Of a stretch of 64,000 bases of DNA, positions 18,252 to 27,429 are shown one piece after another. How positions within the stretch are numbered: the first letter of the stretch is position 1; every line of letters starts with the position of its first letter. Below the pieces are notes generated by a model, which was given only the letters and a program-made list of their open reading frames with translations, had not been told where the DNA came from and made no database searches. This DNA comes from a bacterium (GTDB taxonomy: Bacteria; Planctomycetota; UBA1135; UBA2386), in assembly GCA_030432695.1 (NCBI GenBank), contig JAUILN010000009.1:1-64000 (forward strand), written 5' to 3'. Made by a program: the position numbers and the translations under genes.

Positions 18252-20305
18252 CGCAGCGAGGTTCCTTCGCGCGAGGCGAGCAGGGCGTGGGCGAGCCGGT
18301 GGAGGAAGGCCCGCGGGTCGGCGGCGGCGGTGAGCCGTGGCAGCAGGGCCTCGATCTCGGCGTCGCTCGGAGCGCGCGACAGACAGGCGACGAACAGGCC
18401 TTCGAGGCGCGCGCGGTCGTCGGTCTCGAAGTCCACCAGCGCGTCGACCAGATCGCCGCCGCCGCGGTCGCCGTGCAGCGTCTGCACGATCTCCGCGCCG
18501 TGCCAGCGCGCGAGCTCGAGACTCAGTGGACTCTGGGCTTCGTCGGTCGGCGGTGCCAGCGGCTCACGGCCGAGCACGCTGGCGACGCAGCGCTGCCAGG
18601 TCGCCTCGTCGAGTGCCGTGGCGGTGCGGCGGGCGAGGTAGCGGGCGCGCGCGCCGTCCAGCGGGTCGTCGCTCGAGCGTGCGGAGTCGAGCGCGAACCA
18701 ACTGCTGGAGACCGCCTCGAGCACGAAGGCCCGCAGGTCGAAGTCGAGGGCGATCAGCCGGTCGGTCGCGGCATCGAGCAGACCGGGAAGGGCCGCCGGG
18801 TTGGTGGCGCGGTGGTCGTCGGGCGGTTCGACCAGGCCGCGGCCACCGAGCAGCGCGGCGAGGATGCGGTTGGTCAGCGCGCGGGCCACGCGGCGGTCGT
18901 CGCGCAGCGCTCCGCGCAGCGTCGCGAGGTCCTGCGGCGCGGTGGGCTCGACGTCGACCACCGGAGCCAGCGATGGGGTGACCGCGCGGCCGGAGGCCTC
19001 CTCGTCGAACAAGACACCGCGCATCATTCCGCCCTCGGCGGCGGGGCGGGCGTCGGGGAACACGGCGCTGAAGCCCAGGTGGTCGTCGCGTCGCCAGCGG
19101 TCGTGCGGGTGGTCGTGGCAGCGGGCGCAGCCCAGGCGGATGCCGAGCCAGGCGCGGCCGACGAACTCGGCGCGGTCACGGGCGTCGGCATGACGGGTCA
19201 ACAGGGGTCCGTCGCTGCGGAGTTCGGCGAGCAAAACGTCGCGCAGCGGGCCTCGGTTCGCCGCCAGGGTCTCGAGTCGCGCGCGCAGACCGCGGTCGCG
19301 GGCGCGGAGGTGTTCGGGCGAGGTGCGCGGGTCGGGGACCTCGAACCACTCGGCGAGCCAGCGCGTCGCCTGCGCGGTGAACCCGTCGGAGTCGAGGAGA
19401 TCGCGGGCGGTGGTTTCGGCGCGGCGGCTGGCCGGAGTCGCGAGCCACGCGTCGCGTTCGGAGGGCGTCGGAGGTCTTCCGACCAACGTCAGATAGAGAC
19501 GACGCAGCAGGGTCGCGTCGGGCGCCGCGTGGGCGGGGCGCAGCCCGAGTGCAGCGAGGTCGGCGCGCCAGGCCGCGTCGAGGACTCCATCCGCCGGGTC
19601 GGCGGGGACGTCTTCACCGAAGCCAGTGACGATCGGCAGCTCCGCGCCGAGGTTCAACAGTCGGGCCGAGACCAGCGCGCGCCCGGGCCCATGGACGGTG
19701 ACGCGTCCGGTCCGGTCGACCTCGACCCGGTCCGGGGCGGTGCTGGCGAAGGTGACCCGGTCGGTGACGTCTTCGACCGTACGCCGCAGGACCCCGCTTT
19801 CGGGATCGGTCCAGACGAACTCCGCCTTCGCCTGCAGCCGCGCACCGTCCTCGACGCCGCGCAGTGCGAGGGACTCGATGGTCACCGCGCCAGGGGTTCC
19901 GAATCGCGCGCCCTCGGCGATCCAGTCGCGCAAGGCCTGCCAGGGTTCCGAGTCGCGCGGCAGCCGGAGCCCGCCGCCGTGCGGCAGGTCGCGACTCGGC
20001 TTGCGTAGCAGCAGGCTGTGTTCGGGAGCCAGGGTGTCGACCCGGCGGCCGCCGCGGTCGACGGCCAGCGCCTGCCAGTCGGCGCGGGGGTCCCCGCCGA
20101 ACAGCGACAGCTTCAGGCCACCGCGGCCGGTGCCGCCTCCGTGGCACTCGGCCGCTGCGCAGCCCTGGCGGGTGAGCCACGGCAGCACGTCGGTGGTGAA
20201 GCAGGTCGGACGCTGGCTCGCGGACTCCTGACCCTGGATCGAGGTCAGGGCCAGGCACGACAGAACTGCGGCGGAGAAGACCGAAGCGCGGCTCGACTTC
20301 GTCAT
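18248..20305 (-). CDS. DUF1549/DUF1553 domain protein (planctomycete cytochrome-type)
   Basis: This 685-residue exported protein has a signal peptide followed by a CxxxxCH-type site (GCAAAECHG), as in the planctomycete cytochrome C-like domain. The DUF1549 block RLYLTLVGRPPTPSERDAW comes next. The DUF1553 region includes LGCARCHDHPHDRW with a CxxCH motif. C-terminal blocks such as VARALTNRILAALLGGRGLVEP fit the family. The two haem-like motifs suggest redox activity, but this is not proven. It is the first of three overlapping genes. I chose ATG 20305 rather than the in-frame TTG four codons upstream; it lies 8 bp after the redoxin-like gene's stop. It is shorter than many relatives (800-1000 residues). 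Confidence 0.88.
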   Translation of the reverse strand: MTKSSRASVFSAAVLSCLALTSIQGQESASQRPTCFTTDVLPWLTRQGCAAAECHGGGTGRGGLKLSLFGGDPRADWQALAVDRGGRRVDTLAPEHSLLLRKPSRDLPHGGGLRLPRDSEPWQALRDWIAEGARFGTPGAVTIESLALRGVEDGARLQAKAEFVWTDPESGVLRRTVEDVTDRVTFASTAPDRVEVDRTGRVTVHGPGRALVSARLLNLGAELPIVTGFGEDVPADPADGVLDAAWRADLAALGLRPAHAAPDATLLRRLYLTLVGRPPTPSERDAWLATPASRRAETTARDLLDSDGFTAQATRWLAEWFEVPDPRTSPEHLRARDRGLRARLETLAANRGPLRDVLLAELRSDGPLLTRHADARDRAEFVGRAWLGIRLGCARCHDHPHDRWRRDDHLGFSAVFPDARPAAEGGMMRGVLFDEEASGRAVTPSLAPVVDVEPTAPQDLATLRGALRDDRRVARALTNRILAALLGGRGLVEPPDDHRATNPAALPGLLDAATDRLIALDFDLRAFVLEAVSSSWFALDSARSSDDPLDGARARYLARRTATALDEATWQRCVASVLGREPLAPPTDEAQSPLSLELARWHGAEIVQTLHGDRGGGDLVDALVDFETDDRARLEGLFVACLSRAPSDAEIEALLPRLTAAADPRAFLHRLAHALLASREGTSLR

Positions 20306-20313
20306 GGCGCACC

Positions 20314-21561
20314 TCAACGGCCGCGACGACGGGACGGGGTCTCGCCTCCTGCGTCCGGAGGTGGTGCCTCGCGGGCCTCGTCGTCGCCGCCTCTCGCGGC
20401 CGGAACCTCGCCACCGTGCTCCTTCACCCAGGTCGCGGCGCGGCGCCGCGCCGACTCGGTGCCGTAGTCGAGCGACAGCATCAGCCGCAGCATCTCGACC
20501 GCCTGCGACTCGGTGTCCGGCACTGCTTCGACGCGCGCATCGATCGCCGCGAAGACCGCGTCGAGTTCGGCGTCGTCGGCGGTGCGCCGGATCGCGCGTC
20601 GCAGCAGGCCCTGCAGTTCGGCGTCCTCCGGGGGCGCGCCGACGCGTGGCCGTGCGGGGCGCGCCGGCTCGGTGTCGCGACCCTGACCCTCGCGCGGCGC
20701 GTCGGCCGGCCCGCGCATCCGCGCTGCGCCGTCGGCATCGCCGCGCTGTGCACCGCCGCGCTGGGCCATCCGCCGGTCGCGTTCGCCGCGCATCAACGCC
20801 TGCCAGTGCAGCAGCAGCGCGCTGCGGGCCGCGCGCGCGCGCAGCACCTCGGTGTCCTGCGGCAGGCGTTCGATCGCCAGGCGTCGCAGCTCCGCGGGGT
20901 CGTCGGGCAGAGCGCCGGTGGCTCGCTCGATCATCGCGCGGACCTGTGCCTCGTCGCGCGCACCGGTGTCGGTGAAGCCGATGCTCTCGACCACGTGTCC
21001 GTCGCGGACCGTCACCAGAGTCAGCGACGCGCGGCGGTTGAGCGCCCAGGCACCGGGACCTTCGGCGCCATCGACCGACACCGTCAGCGGTCGGGTGAGG
21101 GTGATCGATCGCGATGCGGCCTCGGCCTGTCGTTCGGCGGCATTGCGATCCGCTGCCAGCAGGATCGTCACGCTGTCGAAGCCGAGCGGCGCGTGCGTGT
21201 CGGCGAGCTGGTCGAGTGCGCGGACCACCGGAGCGACGTTGCGGGTCAGCTCGTGGACGAACAGGACCGCACCCGAGCCTTCACGGAACAGCGCGGCCAC
21301 GTCGAGCTCGGTGCCGGCACCGGTGCCTGCCGGCTGCGAACAGCGCAGTGCGGGCATCTCGCCGGGACGCGGACCGGACTCGATCGCGGTGGGGGTGGCG
21401 GTGGAGTCCGCCGTCGCGCCGTCGGCGGCCCGGGGCGCGCGATCCTGCGCGGTGCCCTCGGTCGCGAGCAGGTCCAGGAGGAACGGCATCCCGGCGAGCA
21501 GGACGACGGTGGATGCGGCGCGACGCGGGGCGGCGGAACGCAGCCGGCGGAGGATTCCCAT
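20314..21561 (-). CDS. Exported redoxin-fold-like protein lacking a CxxC motif
   Basis: The 415-residue protein has an N-terminal membrane leader (about residues 15-35). The region around residues 70-200 resembles a thioredoxin/peroxiredoxin fold: GAVLFVHELTRNVAPVVRAL, then VTILLAADRNAAERQ, then LTVSVDGAEGPGAWALN followed by RRASLTLVTVRDGHVVESIGF. I find only one Cys (in PALRCSQPAG) and no CxxC, so a classical thiol redox role is unlikely. The C-terminal half is charged and low-complexity (repeated Arg/Gly/Asp/Ala). It lies 8 bp upstream of the DUF1549 gene and is probably cotranscribed. A structural or binding role is inferred; fold assignment is tentative. Confidence 0.7.
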   Translation of the reverse strand: MGILRRLRSAAPRRAASTVVLLAGMPFLLDLLATEGTAQDRAPRAADGATADSTATPTAIESGPRPGEMPALRCSQPAGTGAGTELDVAALFREGSGAVLFVHELTRNVAPVVRALDQLADTHAPLGFDSVTILLAADRNAAERQAEAASRSITLTRPLTVSVDGAEGPGAWALNRRASLTLVTVRDGHVVESIGFTDTGARDEAQVRAMIERATGALPDDPAELRRLAIERLPQDTEVLRARAARSALLLHWQALMRGERDRRMAQRGGAQRGDADGAARMRGPADAPREGQGRDTEPARPARPRVGAPPEDAELQGLLRRAIRRTADDAELDAVFAAIDARVEAVPDTESQAVEMLRLMLSLDYGTESARRRAATWVKEHGGEVPAARGGDDEAREAPPPDAGGETPSRRRGR

Positions 21562-21634
21562 GGCGACACAGTCTACCTGCGCCGCGTGCGGGTGATGTCG
21601 CAGGATCGTCACGGCTCGCGGCGGACCACGCGGC

Positions 21635-22939
21635 TCAATCGGCGATCTGGCGCGCCACCACGATCCGGAGCTTCTGCAGGCTCGCCGGGTCTTCGACCGG
21701 GTCGTGGTTGACCAGGTTGACCTCGACTCGAAGGGGGCCGGTCGCGGTCAGGCCTTGTTCGGTGAACGCTGCGTCCAGCACCGCTCGGGCGGCGACCACG
21801 CGGGCTTCCAGGTCGGCTCCTGGACCGGCCAGCACCTGCAGGACCCGGTGGGCTTCGAGTTCCCGGATCTCGTCGCCGGTCGCCGCCTCGACCGGTTCGG
21901 CGTCGTCGCGGTAGGAGCGGAACGGGATCACGAAGCGGAGACCGTCGTCGGCGTGCAGGAACAGGGGGTTGCCGCCATTGCCGTAGCCCTTCGGCCCGAG
22001 CAGTCGGCCGTCGGAGGCGTAGAGCGCCATCCGACTTCGCCAGTCGCCCGGATCCCGGTGCAGCAACCAGCTCACGGCTTCGACCTCGCGCAACGTCGCG
22101 GCGCCGGCCGTGGCGGTCTCGACGCTGCCTCCGACCTCGCCGTGAATGGTGCCGGCGCCGTCCAGCGCAGCGCGGGCCGCACTCGGCCGCACGAAGAAGC
22201 CCGGCACGTAGTCGATGTCGGTGTCGACGATCCGTACCAGCCACGCCGCGCCATCCTCGCTCACGCGCACCGGCACCTGGGAGTGGACCGTCTTGTAGAA
22301 CGACTCGAAGCGAAGGGCTGGACCGCGGCTCCGCAGGTCGACCGGGGCGCGCTGGTCGGGGTCCCAACGAAGGCACCAGGTGCCCTCGGGCAGCGCGAGT
22401 TCGATCGAGTCGTCCGCGACGCGCGCGACGTCGTCGGCGTGCGCGAGCGGCCAAAGCGTCAGTGCCTTGGTGCGGCGCAGCCACGCGGTGACGCGGTCTG
22501 CAGCGTCCGCCGACAGCTCCGTCTCCGAGCCCGACGCGTCCAGCTGCCAGGCGACGTCGCCGGATCCGGCCGAACCGCAGACCAAGCCGTCGGCGAAGCG
22601 GATCCGGTAGCGGTCGGGGAATGCCACGTGCATTTCGACCAAGGGCTGCGCCCGAGGGTCGCCCGCGGGGTCGCGATACTCGACCGCCACCCGGTCGTAG
22701 CCGCCCCGTCGTCGGCCGTGCGCGCGCTCCAGTAGGTCGTCGACGATCCGGGCGGCGGGTCTCCGGTCGGCCGAAGCGTTCGCGGGACTCGGCGATGGAT
22801 CGTCCGCGCCGGGCACCGCGAAGCGCGGCAGCGGAGCCGGGTCCTCACGAGGGTCGTCCTCACCGCCGCACGACGTCCACAACACCGCGGCACCGAGCCA
22901 CGGTGCAACGATCCGGAGCGCTCGCTGTCTGGTCGCCAC
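21635..22939 (-). CDS. Hypothetical lipoprotein, possibly LolA-like
   Basis: The 434-residue protein starts with GTG and has lipobox LWTSC (Cys24). The segment VEMHVAFPDRYRIRFADGLV, followed by a Trp-containing stretch (SGDVAWQLDASG), resembles the lipid-binding beta-sheet of LolA/LolB-type lipoprotein carriers, but the match is weak. Later blocks (WLLHRDPGDWRSRMALYASD, LLGPKGYGNGGNPLFLHAD) are not recognised. It sits 27 bp downstream of the HEAT lipoprotein and 73 bp upstream of the redoxin-like gene, all on the minus strand, consistent with one operon for envelope proteins. Confidence 0.7.
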   Translation of the reverse strand: MATRQRALRIVAPWLGAAVLWTSCGGEDDPREDPAPLPRFAVPGADDPSPSPANASADRRPAARIVDDLLERAHGRRRGGYDRVAVEYRDPAGDPRAQPLVEMHVAFPDRYRIRFADGLVCGSAGSGDVAWQLDASGSETELSADAADRVTAWLRRTKALTLWPLAHADDVARVADDSIELALPEGTWCLRWDPDQRAPVDLRSRGPALRFESFYKTVHSQVPVRVSEDGAAWLVRIVDTDIDYVPGFFVRPSAARAALDGAGTIHGEVGGSVETATAGAATLREVEAVSWLLHRDPGDWRSRMALYASDGRLLGPKGYGNGGNPLFLHADDGLRFVIPFRSYRDDAEPVEAATGDEIRELEAHRVLQVLAGPGADLEARVVAARAVLDAAFTEQGLTATGPLRVEVNLVNHDPVEDPASLQKLRIVVARQIAD

Positions 22940-22966
22940 GGGACGGATCGTAGCTGCTTCGCCGAC

Positions 22967-23953
22967 TCACCGGCGATCGAAGACCTTTCGCCACTCGTCG
23001 ACGTCGTATTCGCGGTCGATTCCGGGCGCGAGTTCCTGCAGCGCCTTGCGCGCCGCCAGCCGAACGTTGTCGTTGGTCTCGGACGTGTCCAGCATACCCA
23101 GGAGGACCGGTGCCGAGGCGTCGCTGCGCATGCGGCCCAGGGCGATCGCCACGGCCATCCGGACCAGAGGGGTGGGATGTGCCGCGTAGCGCTCGACGTC
23201 TTGGCGATACTCGGGATCGCGTGACTGGCCGAGTCCGCGGATCGCGGTGATGATCGCCTCGTCCGGCTCCTCGTCCAGTTCGCCCTCCAGGATCTCTCGC
23301 CAGACCGCGAGGATCGGGGCGAGCTTGTCGTCGACGACCTGCAGCTGCACCTGGTAGAGAGCCCAGGCCGCGGTGCTCCGATCCTCGGCCATGCGCGATG
23401 TATCGCGGATCACCGCCGCCAGGACGCTCGGTGTCGTGTGCTTGTCCGCGAGCATCGCCAGGCCGAGCACCGCATGGTGCGACACGTCGGTCTCCGGCGA
23501 CTGCACACCGTTCATCAGGGTGTCCAGCACGGACGGGTGGTCCTTGCCGATGCAGAATCCGAGGGCGCCCATGGCGATCGCCTGATTGCGCGGCTTGTCG
23601 AAGTCGTGCGCGACGCGATCGAGAAGGTCGTAGTTCCGCTCCACGGTCTCCTGGAGGAATCGGGCGAGCTTCTCCTTGTTGTCCTCGACCCGGGGCGGAC
23701 CCGAGCGGTAGACCATGCCGAAGTACTTCTGCAGCCCCGTCTGCAGATCGAGCATCAGCCGCGGCAGCTCCTGCCGCTTCTTGTGGTCTTCGGCCTTGGC
23801 CTGCTGCTCGTCGAGGATCGCCTGCTCTTCGGGCGAGATGGTCTTGTCCACCGGCGGCGGCGGCCCACCGGCACACGCGGCCAGCACGGCCAGCGGTGCG
23901 GAGAGGAACAGGAGTCGGTGCAGCGGTCGCAAGATCGGTCTCCGCGTGGTCAT
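22967..23953 (-). CDS. HEAT-repeat lipoprotein
   Basis: This 328-residue protein has lipobox VLAAC (Cys27) and a charged helical linker (residues ~38-65). HEAT-like repeats follow: AIAMGALGFCIGKDHPSVLDTL, HHAVLGLAMLADKHTTPSVLAA, LVRMAVAIALGRMRSDASAPVL and VRLAARKALQELAPG each resemble a helix pair. Such solenoids usually bind proteins. It is the most upstream gene of the minus-strand envelope run and is divergent from leucine dehydrogenase across a 98-bp gap, so a promoter for the run probably lies at about 23954-24051. No enzymatic motif is visible. Confidence 0.78.
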   Translation of the reverse strand: MTTRRPILRPLHRLLFLSAPLAVLAACAGGPPPPVDKTISPEEQAILDEQQAKAEDHKKRQELPRLMLDLQTGLQKYFGMVYRSGPPRVEDNKEKLARFLQETVERNYDLLDRVAHDFDKPRNQAIAMGALGFCIGKDHPSVLDTLMNGVQSPETDVSHHAVLGLAMLADKHTTPSVLAAVIRDTSRMAEDRSTAAWALYQVQLQVVDDKLAPILAVWREILEGELDEEPDEAIITAIRGLGQSRDPEYRQDVERYAAHPTPLVRMAVAIALGRMRSDASAPVLLGMLDTSETNDNVRLAARKALQELAPGIDREYDVDEWRKVFDRR

Positions 23954-24051
23954 GCGCAATCGTCCGGGACGTCCAGGTTGGGCTCGGACGTGGACCCGTG
24001 CACCAATCTTCCCGGCGGATTCCGCCTCGGCGACCGGGTAGTCTCGCCCGG

Positions 24052-25128
24052 ATGGACTTCGGGGAGCTCGCCAGCCTCGACTACGAACAGCTGCAGTTCC
24101 TCCGCGACGACCGCCGCGGCGTGTTCGCGGTGGTCGCGATCCACGACACCCGGCTCGGCCCGGCGTTCGGGGGGATCCGCCGTTACGCCTACCGCAACCC
24201 GCGCGAGGCGGTGGCCGACGCGCTGCGGTTGGCCGAGGCGATGACCTGGAAGTGCGCTGCCGCGGGGATTCCGGGCGGTGGTGGCAAGACCGTGATCTGC
24301 GATTTCCCGACCACCGACCGCGCCGCTGCCTACGACCTGATCGGCCGTCATGTCGAGGAGATGGGCGGGCGCTACTACACGGGCCCCGATGTCGGCACCG
24401 AGCCGCGCGATCTCGAGCTGGTCGCCCGCCGGACCCGCTACGTCGCCCGACCCGGCGACGACGGACCCGGCAACCTGGCCGAGCCGACCGCGGCCGGGGT
24501 CTTCGCCGGGATCCACGCGGTCGCACACCGGCTCGGTTTCGACGACCTCGGCGGCGTGCGGGTGGTGGTCCAGGGGCTCGGCGAGGTCGGCCGTCGGCTG
24601 GTCGCGAGCCTCTGCGATGCCGGCGCCCAGGTGACGATCGCCGACGTCCGCAAGAAGGCGGTCGAGGAGATGGTGGCCTCGCTCGGGGTCGACGCGGTGG
24701 ATCCGGGCGGGGTCCTCGGGGTCGCGGCCGACATCTACGCACCGTGCGCGCTCGGCGGGGTGGTCCACGACCTGAGCCTCGAGAACCTGCGGGTCCGGGC
24801 CATCGCCGGCTCGGCCAACAACGTGCTGGCCGCACCCGAGCACGGCGAAGCCCTGTTCGAGCGCGGGATCCTGTACGCCCCCGACTTCGTCATCAACTCG
24901 GGTGCCTTGGTGCACGGTGCACTGTTCCACCTCGAGGGCAAGGCGCCGGCGGTGGAGCGGATCGAAGAGATCGGCGACCGGGTGGGGGCACTGCTCGACG
25001 AGGCCACGCGCCGCGGCATCCCTCCCGAGCAGCTCGCGCTCGAGCAGGCCCGGGCGCGGGTCGCGGCCGCGACCGAGGGGCCGTGTTTCCCGCGGCAGGC
25101 CGACCGGCCGGAAGGCTCGGACGCATGA
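24052..25128 (+). CDS. ldh: Leucine dehydrogenase (Glu/Leu/Phe/Val dehydrogenase family)
   Basis: The 358-residue protein is a branched-chain amino-acid dehydrogenase, which interconverts leucine and 2-oxo-isocaproate with NAD+. The catalytic region contains MTWKCAAAGIPGGGGKTV, with the substrate-binding and catalytic lysines. GRYYTGPDVGTEPRDL follows. The Rossmann domain has VVVQGLGEVGRRLV for NAD binding, and IAGSANNVLA lies near the C-terminal half. Length matches the family (~360). The GTG-free start at ATG 24052 is supported by FGELASLDYEQLQF directly after. It overlaps the thioesterase gene by 4 bp, so the two are coupled, perhaps for branched-chain amino-acid breakdown or precursor supply. 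Confidence 0.88.
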   Translation: MDFGELASLDYEQLQFLRDDRRGVFAVVAIHDTRLGPAFGGIRRYAYRNPREAVADALRLAEAMTWKCAAAGIPGGGGKTVICDFPTTDRAAAYDLIGRHVEEMGGRYYTGPDVGTEPRDLELVARRTRYVARPGDDGPGNLAEPTAAGVFAGIHAVAHRLGFDDLGGVRVVVQGLGEVGRRLVASLCDAGAQVTIADVRKKAVEEMVASLGVDAVDPGGVLGVAADIYAPCALGGVVHDLSLENLRVRAIAGSANNVLAAPEHGEALFERGILYAPDFVINSGALVHGALFHLEGKAPAVERIEEIGDRVGALLDEATRRGIPPEQLALEQARARVAAATEGPCFPRQADRPEGSDA

Positions 25129-25526
25129 CCGACGCTCCGCACCGGATCCGGGTCCGCTACTGCGAGACCGACCGCATGGGGGTCGCCCACCACGCCGCCT
25201 ACGTGGCGTGGTTCGAGGAGGCCCGCACCGAGTGGATGCGGGCGCGCGGCTGGAGCTACCGCCAGATGGAGGACGATGGCCTGCTGCTGCAGGTCGTCGA
25301 ACTCGACGTGCGTTACCGCAGCTCGATCACCTTCGACGACGAGATCCTGGTGACGACCCGGCTGGTGGCCCGGCGGCGCGTCGCGATCACGCTGGGCTAC
25401 GAGGTGGTCCGGGCCGACGACGGAACTCCCGTCGCCAGCGGCCGCACGACCCTCGCCTGCGTCGACGGGGACGGCAAGCTCCGGCGACTGCCCGAGGGGC
25501 TGGAGAGCCTTCCGCTCGAGGCGTGA
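25125..25526 (+). CDS. ybgC: YbgC/FadM-type acyl-CoA thioesterase (4HBT hotdog fold)
   Basis: The 133-residue protein has the hotdog-fold signature YCETDRMGVAHHAAYVAWFEEAR, including the Asp of the ETD triplet used by 4-hydroxybenzoyl-CoA thioesterase relatives. VVELDVRYRSSITFDDEI continues the central sheet. It should hydrolyse acyl-CoA thioesters. Its ATG overlaps the leucine dehydrogenase stop (ATGA). The pairing suggests release of branched-chain acyl-CoA, or control of CoA pools, during leucine metabolism, but this is inference. Length is typical (~130). Confidence 0.85.
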   Translation: MTDAPHRIRVRYCETDRMGVAHHAAYVAWFEEARTEWMRARGWSYRQMEDDGLLLQVVELDVRYRSSITFDDEILVTTRLVARRRVAITLGYEVVRADDGTPVASGRTTLACVDGDGKLRRLPEGLESLPLEA

Positions 25527-25693
25527 GACCGGGCGTCCCCGTGGATCGGGGGCGACCCGGGTGGTCCCGGGTCGAGAAGCCAGCGGTCCCCTCGCCCCGA
25601 GCGGCGTTACGCACGCGCGCGCGGCGGGTACCCTTCCCGGTTCCCTTCCGCCCCGCCCCGTCCCCTGCCCCTCGTTCCTCCCGAACTTCGCCC

Positions 25694-27061
25694 ATGAAGT
25701 CGCCGCTTCCCTCCGGTCTCCTTGCTCTCGCCCTGACGGGCACGTCTCTCGTGGCCCCCGGGTCTCTGGTCGCGCAGCAGAGGCCCGTCACCGACATCTC
25801 CCCCGGCACCTCGGCCTACACCGAGGCCAAGATCAGTCCCGATGGCACCAACGTGGCGTACCGGGTGGGTGGCTCGATCGCCGCGGTGGGCATCGCCGGC
25901 GGCAGCCAGATCACGATCGCCAGTGGCGCGTCGCTCGGCAGTTTCCTCTGGTCGAACTCGAGTCTGAACGTGTTCTACGTCGACTCTTCGAACGGTCAGA
26001 ACCGGGTGATCTCGGCGACCCGCAACGGCAGCAGCCGGACCACCATCGCCACCGTCGCCGGCCAGACCGTGGAACTCTGGGACGTCGATTCGGGTGACGG
26101 CCTGCTCTACGGCGTGCGTTTCGACGCCGGGACCTCGACCTTCCACCTGTTCGAACTCTCGGTCGCGGGCGGGGCGCTGACCGACCTGGTCTCGACCCAG
26201 AACCGGATGTCCGAGGTGCGGATCGACAACAGCGATGCGTTCCTGGCGTTCTTCGAGCAGGGCAACCAGCCGTTCGATCCGGTGTCGGTGAAGCGGGCGC
26301 ACGCCGATGGGACCAACGTCTCCGACTTCGTCGGGGCTCCGGTCGGCACCTTGGCCGAGGGCTTGGCCTGGGCCGACCAGGGGGACACGGTGGTGTTCGC
26401 CGGCATGGGGCCGAGTGGCAGCCTGCAGATCCTCCGGGTCGATCGCCGCAACCAGCAGCTCGAAGAACTCACCGGCGGTTCGACCCACCGCCGCTGCTCC
26501 CTGTCCGCCGATGGTCGGTGGATCGTGTGTGAATCGATCGACGGCCTGGGCGGCAATGGTCCCGCGTTGCTGCCAATCGACGGCGGCGGCGTGGTGCAGC
26601 TGTTCATGCGCACTCGGTACACGTACAGCAGCACTCCGACTGCCGGTGGCGCGCTGAACAACGTGGCGTTCTCGGCCCTGCGTCCGGCGCAGATGCCCGC
26701 CGAGCCGCAGAAGCTCTGGAAGATCGAGCTCGACGGCGAGCTGAAGATCTCACCGCGTGCCGGCCTCGGTGTGCCGGTCACCTTCGAGCTGCCGCTGGCG
26801 GCCAACGAGGTGGGGGCGATGTTCCTGGGACTGCGCACCGCGCCGTTCACCCTCAACGGCATCGCGTTCGACTTCGACCTCGGTGCCGGGTTCGCCATCC
26901 TCACGATCGGCGTCGCGACCAATGGCGCGCTGTCGCTGACCGTGCCGATCCCGCCGGCCACCGCGCTGCAGGGCCAGCGCCTCGACTTCCAGGGACTCCG
27001 GGTCGACGGCAGCGGCACGAGTGGCGAATGGACCCGCACGGTCGGGATGACGATCTTCTGA
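25694..27061 (+). CDS. Secreted TolB-like beta-propeller protein
   Basis: The 455-residue protein has a signal peptide (leader ending SLVAQQ). About 330 residues of WD40/TolB-like blades follow, each with a pattern like AYTEAKISPDGTNVAYRVG, EGLAWADQGDTVVFAGMG or RRCSLSADGRWIVCES. The final ~110 residues form a distinct C-terminal beta-domain (GVPVTFELPLAANEVGAMFL ... VPIPPATALQGQRLDFQGLRV), similar to other secreted proteins of this window. No catalytic motif is seen. It probably acts in the periplasm or at the surface. The 167-bp gap before it (25527-25693) has no clear signals. Confidence 0.78.
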   Translation: MKSPLPSGLLALALTGTSLVAPGSLVAQQRPVTDISPGTSAYTEAKISPDGTNVAYRVGGSIAAVGIAGGSQITIASGASLGSFLWSNSSLNVFYVDSSNGQNRVISATRNGSSRTTIATVAGQTVELWDVDSGDGLLYGVRFDAGTSTFHLFELSVAGGALTDLVSTQNRMSEVRIDNSDAFLAFFEQGNQPFDPVSVKRAHADGTNVSDFVGAPVGTLAEGLAWADQGDTVVFAGMGPSGSLQILRVDRRNQQLEELTGGSTHRRCSLSADGRWIVCESIDGLGGNGPALLPIDGGGVVQLFMRTRYTYSSTPTAGGALNNVAFSALRPAQMPAEPQKLWKIELDGELKISPRAGLGVPVTFELPLAANEVGAMFLGLRTAPFTLNGIAFDFDLGAGFAILTIGVATNGALSLTVPIPPATALQGQRLDFQGLRVDGSGTSGEWTRTVGMTIF

Positions 27062-27132
27062 TTGCCAGGAGCTTCTGATCACGCGCGAGTTCTGATTCTT
27101 CTGTGCGGCGCGGACCGTATGGTCGCGCGGGC

Positions 27133-27429
27133 ATGAGCGAACTCGTGGAAGTCCGGTTCCTGCCGGCCGACCGGACCGCCTGGGTCCAACCCGGGACGAC
27201 GATCCTGGACGCTGCCGAAGCGGCCGGCGTCGAGGTGGTGTTCGGCTGCACCAACGGCATGTGCGGCACCGACCCGGTCCGCATCGTGACGGGGCCCGAA
27301 GGCCTGGCTGAACCCGCCGAACACGAGCGGGGCACGCTCGATCGGATGGGCCTCGATGGAGCCTGGCGGTTGGCCTGCTCCGCGAAGCTGCAGTCGGGTC
27401 GGGTCGAGGTGGAGACCGATGCCTTCTGA
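27133..27429 (+). CDS. [2Fe-2S] ferredoxin-like protein with only three cluster cysteines
   Basis: This 98-residue protein has the beta-grasp of plant-type ferredoxins. The cluster loop is FGCTNGMCGTDPVRI with Cys39 and Cys44, and the last ligand Cys82 lies in RLACSAK. The usual third Cys, three residues after the second, is Asp47, so the protein has only three cysteines. The remaining context (VQPGTTILDAAEAAGVEVVFG) is standard. Electron partners are unknown. It overlaps the methyltransferase gene by 11 bp, so the two are probably translated together. Whether it binds a cluster by Asp ligation or has lost the cluster is open. Confidence 0.85.
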   Translation: MSELVEVRFLPADRTAWVQPGTTILDAAEAAGVEVVFGCTNGMCGTDPVRIVTGPEGLAEPAEHERGTLDRMGLDGAWRLACSAKLQSGRVEVETDAF

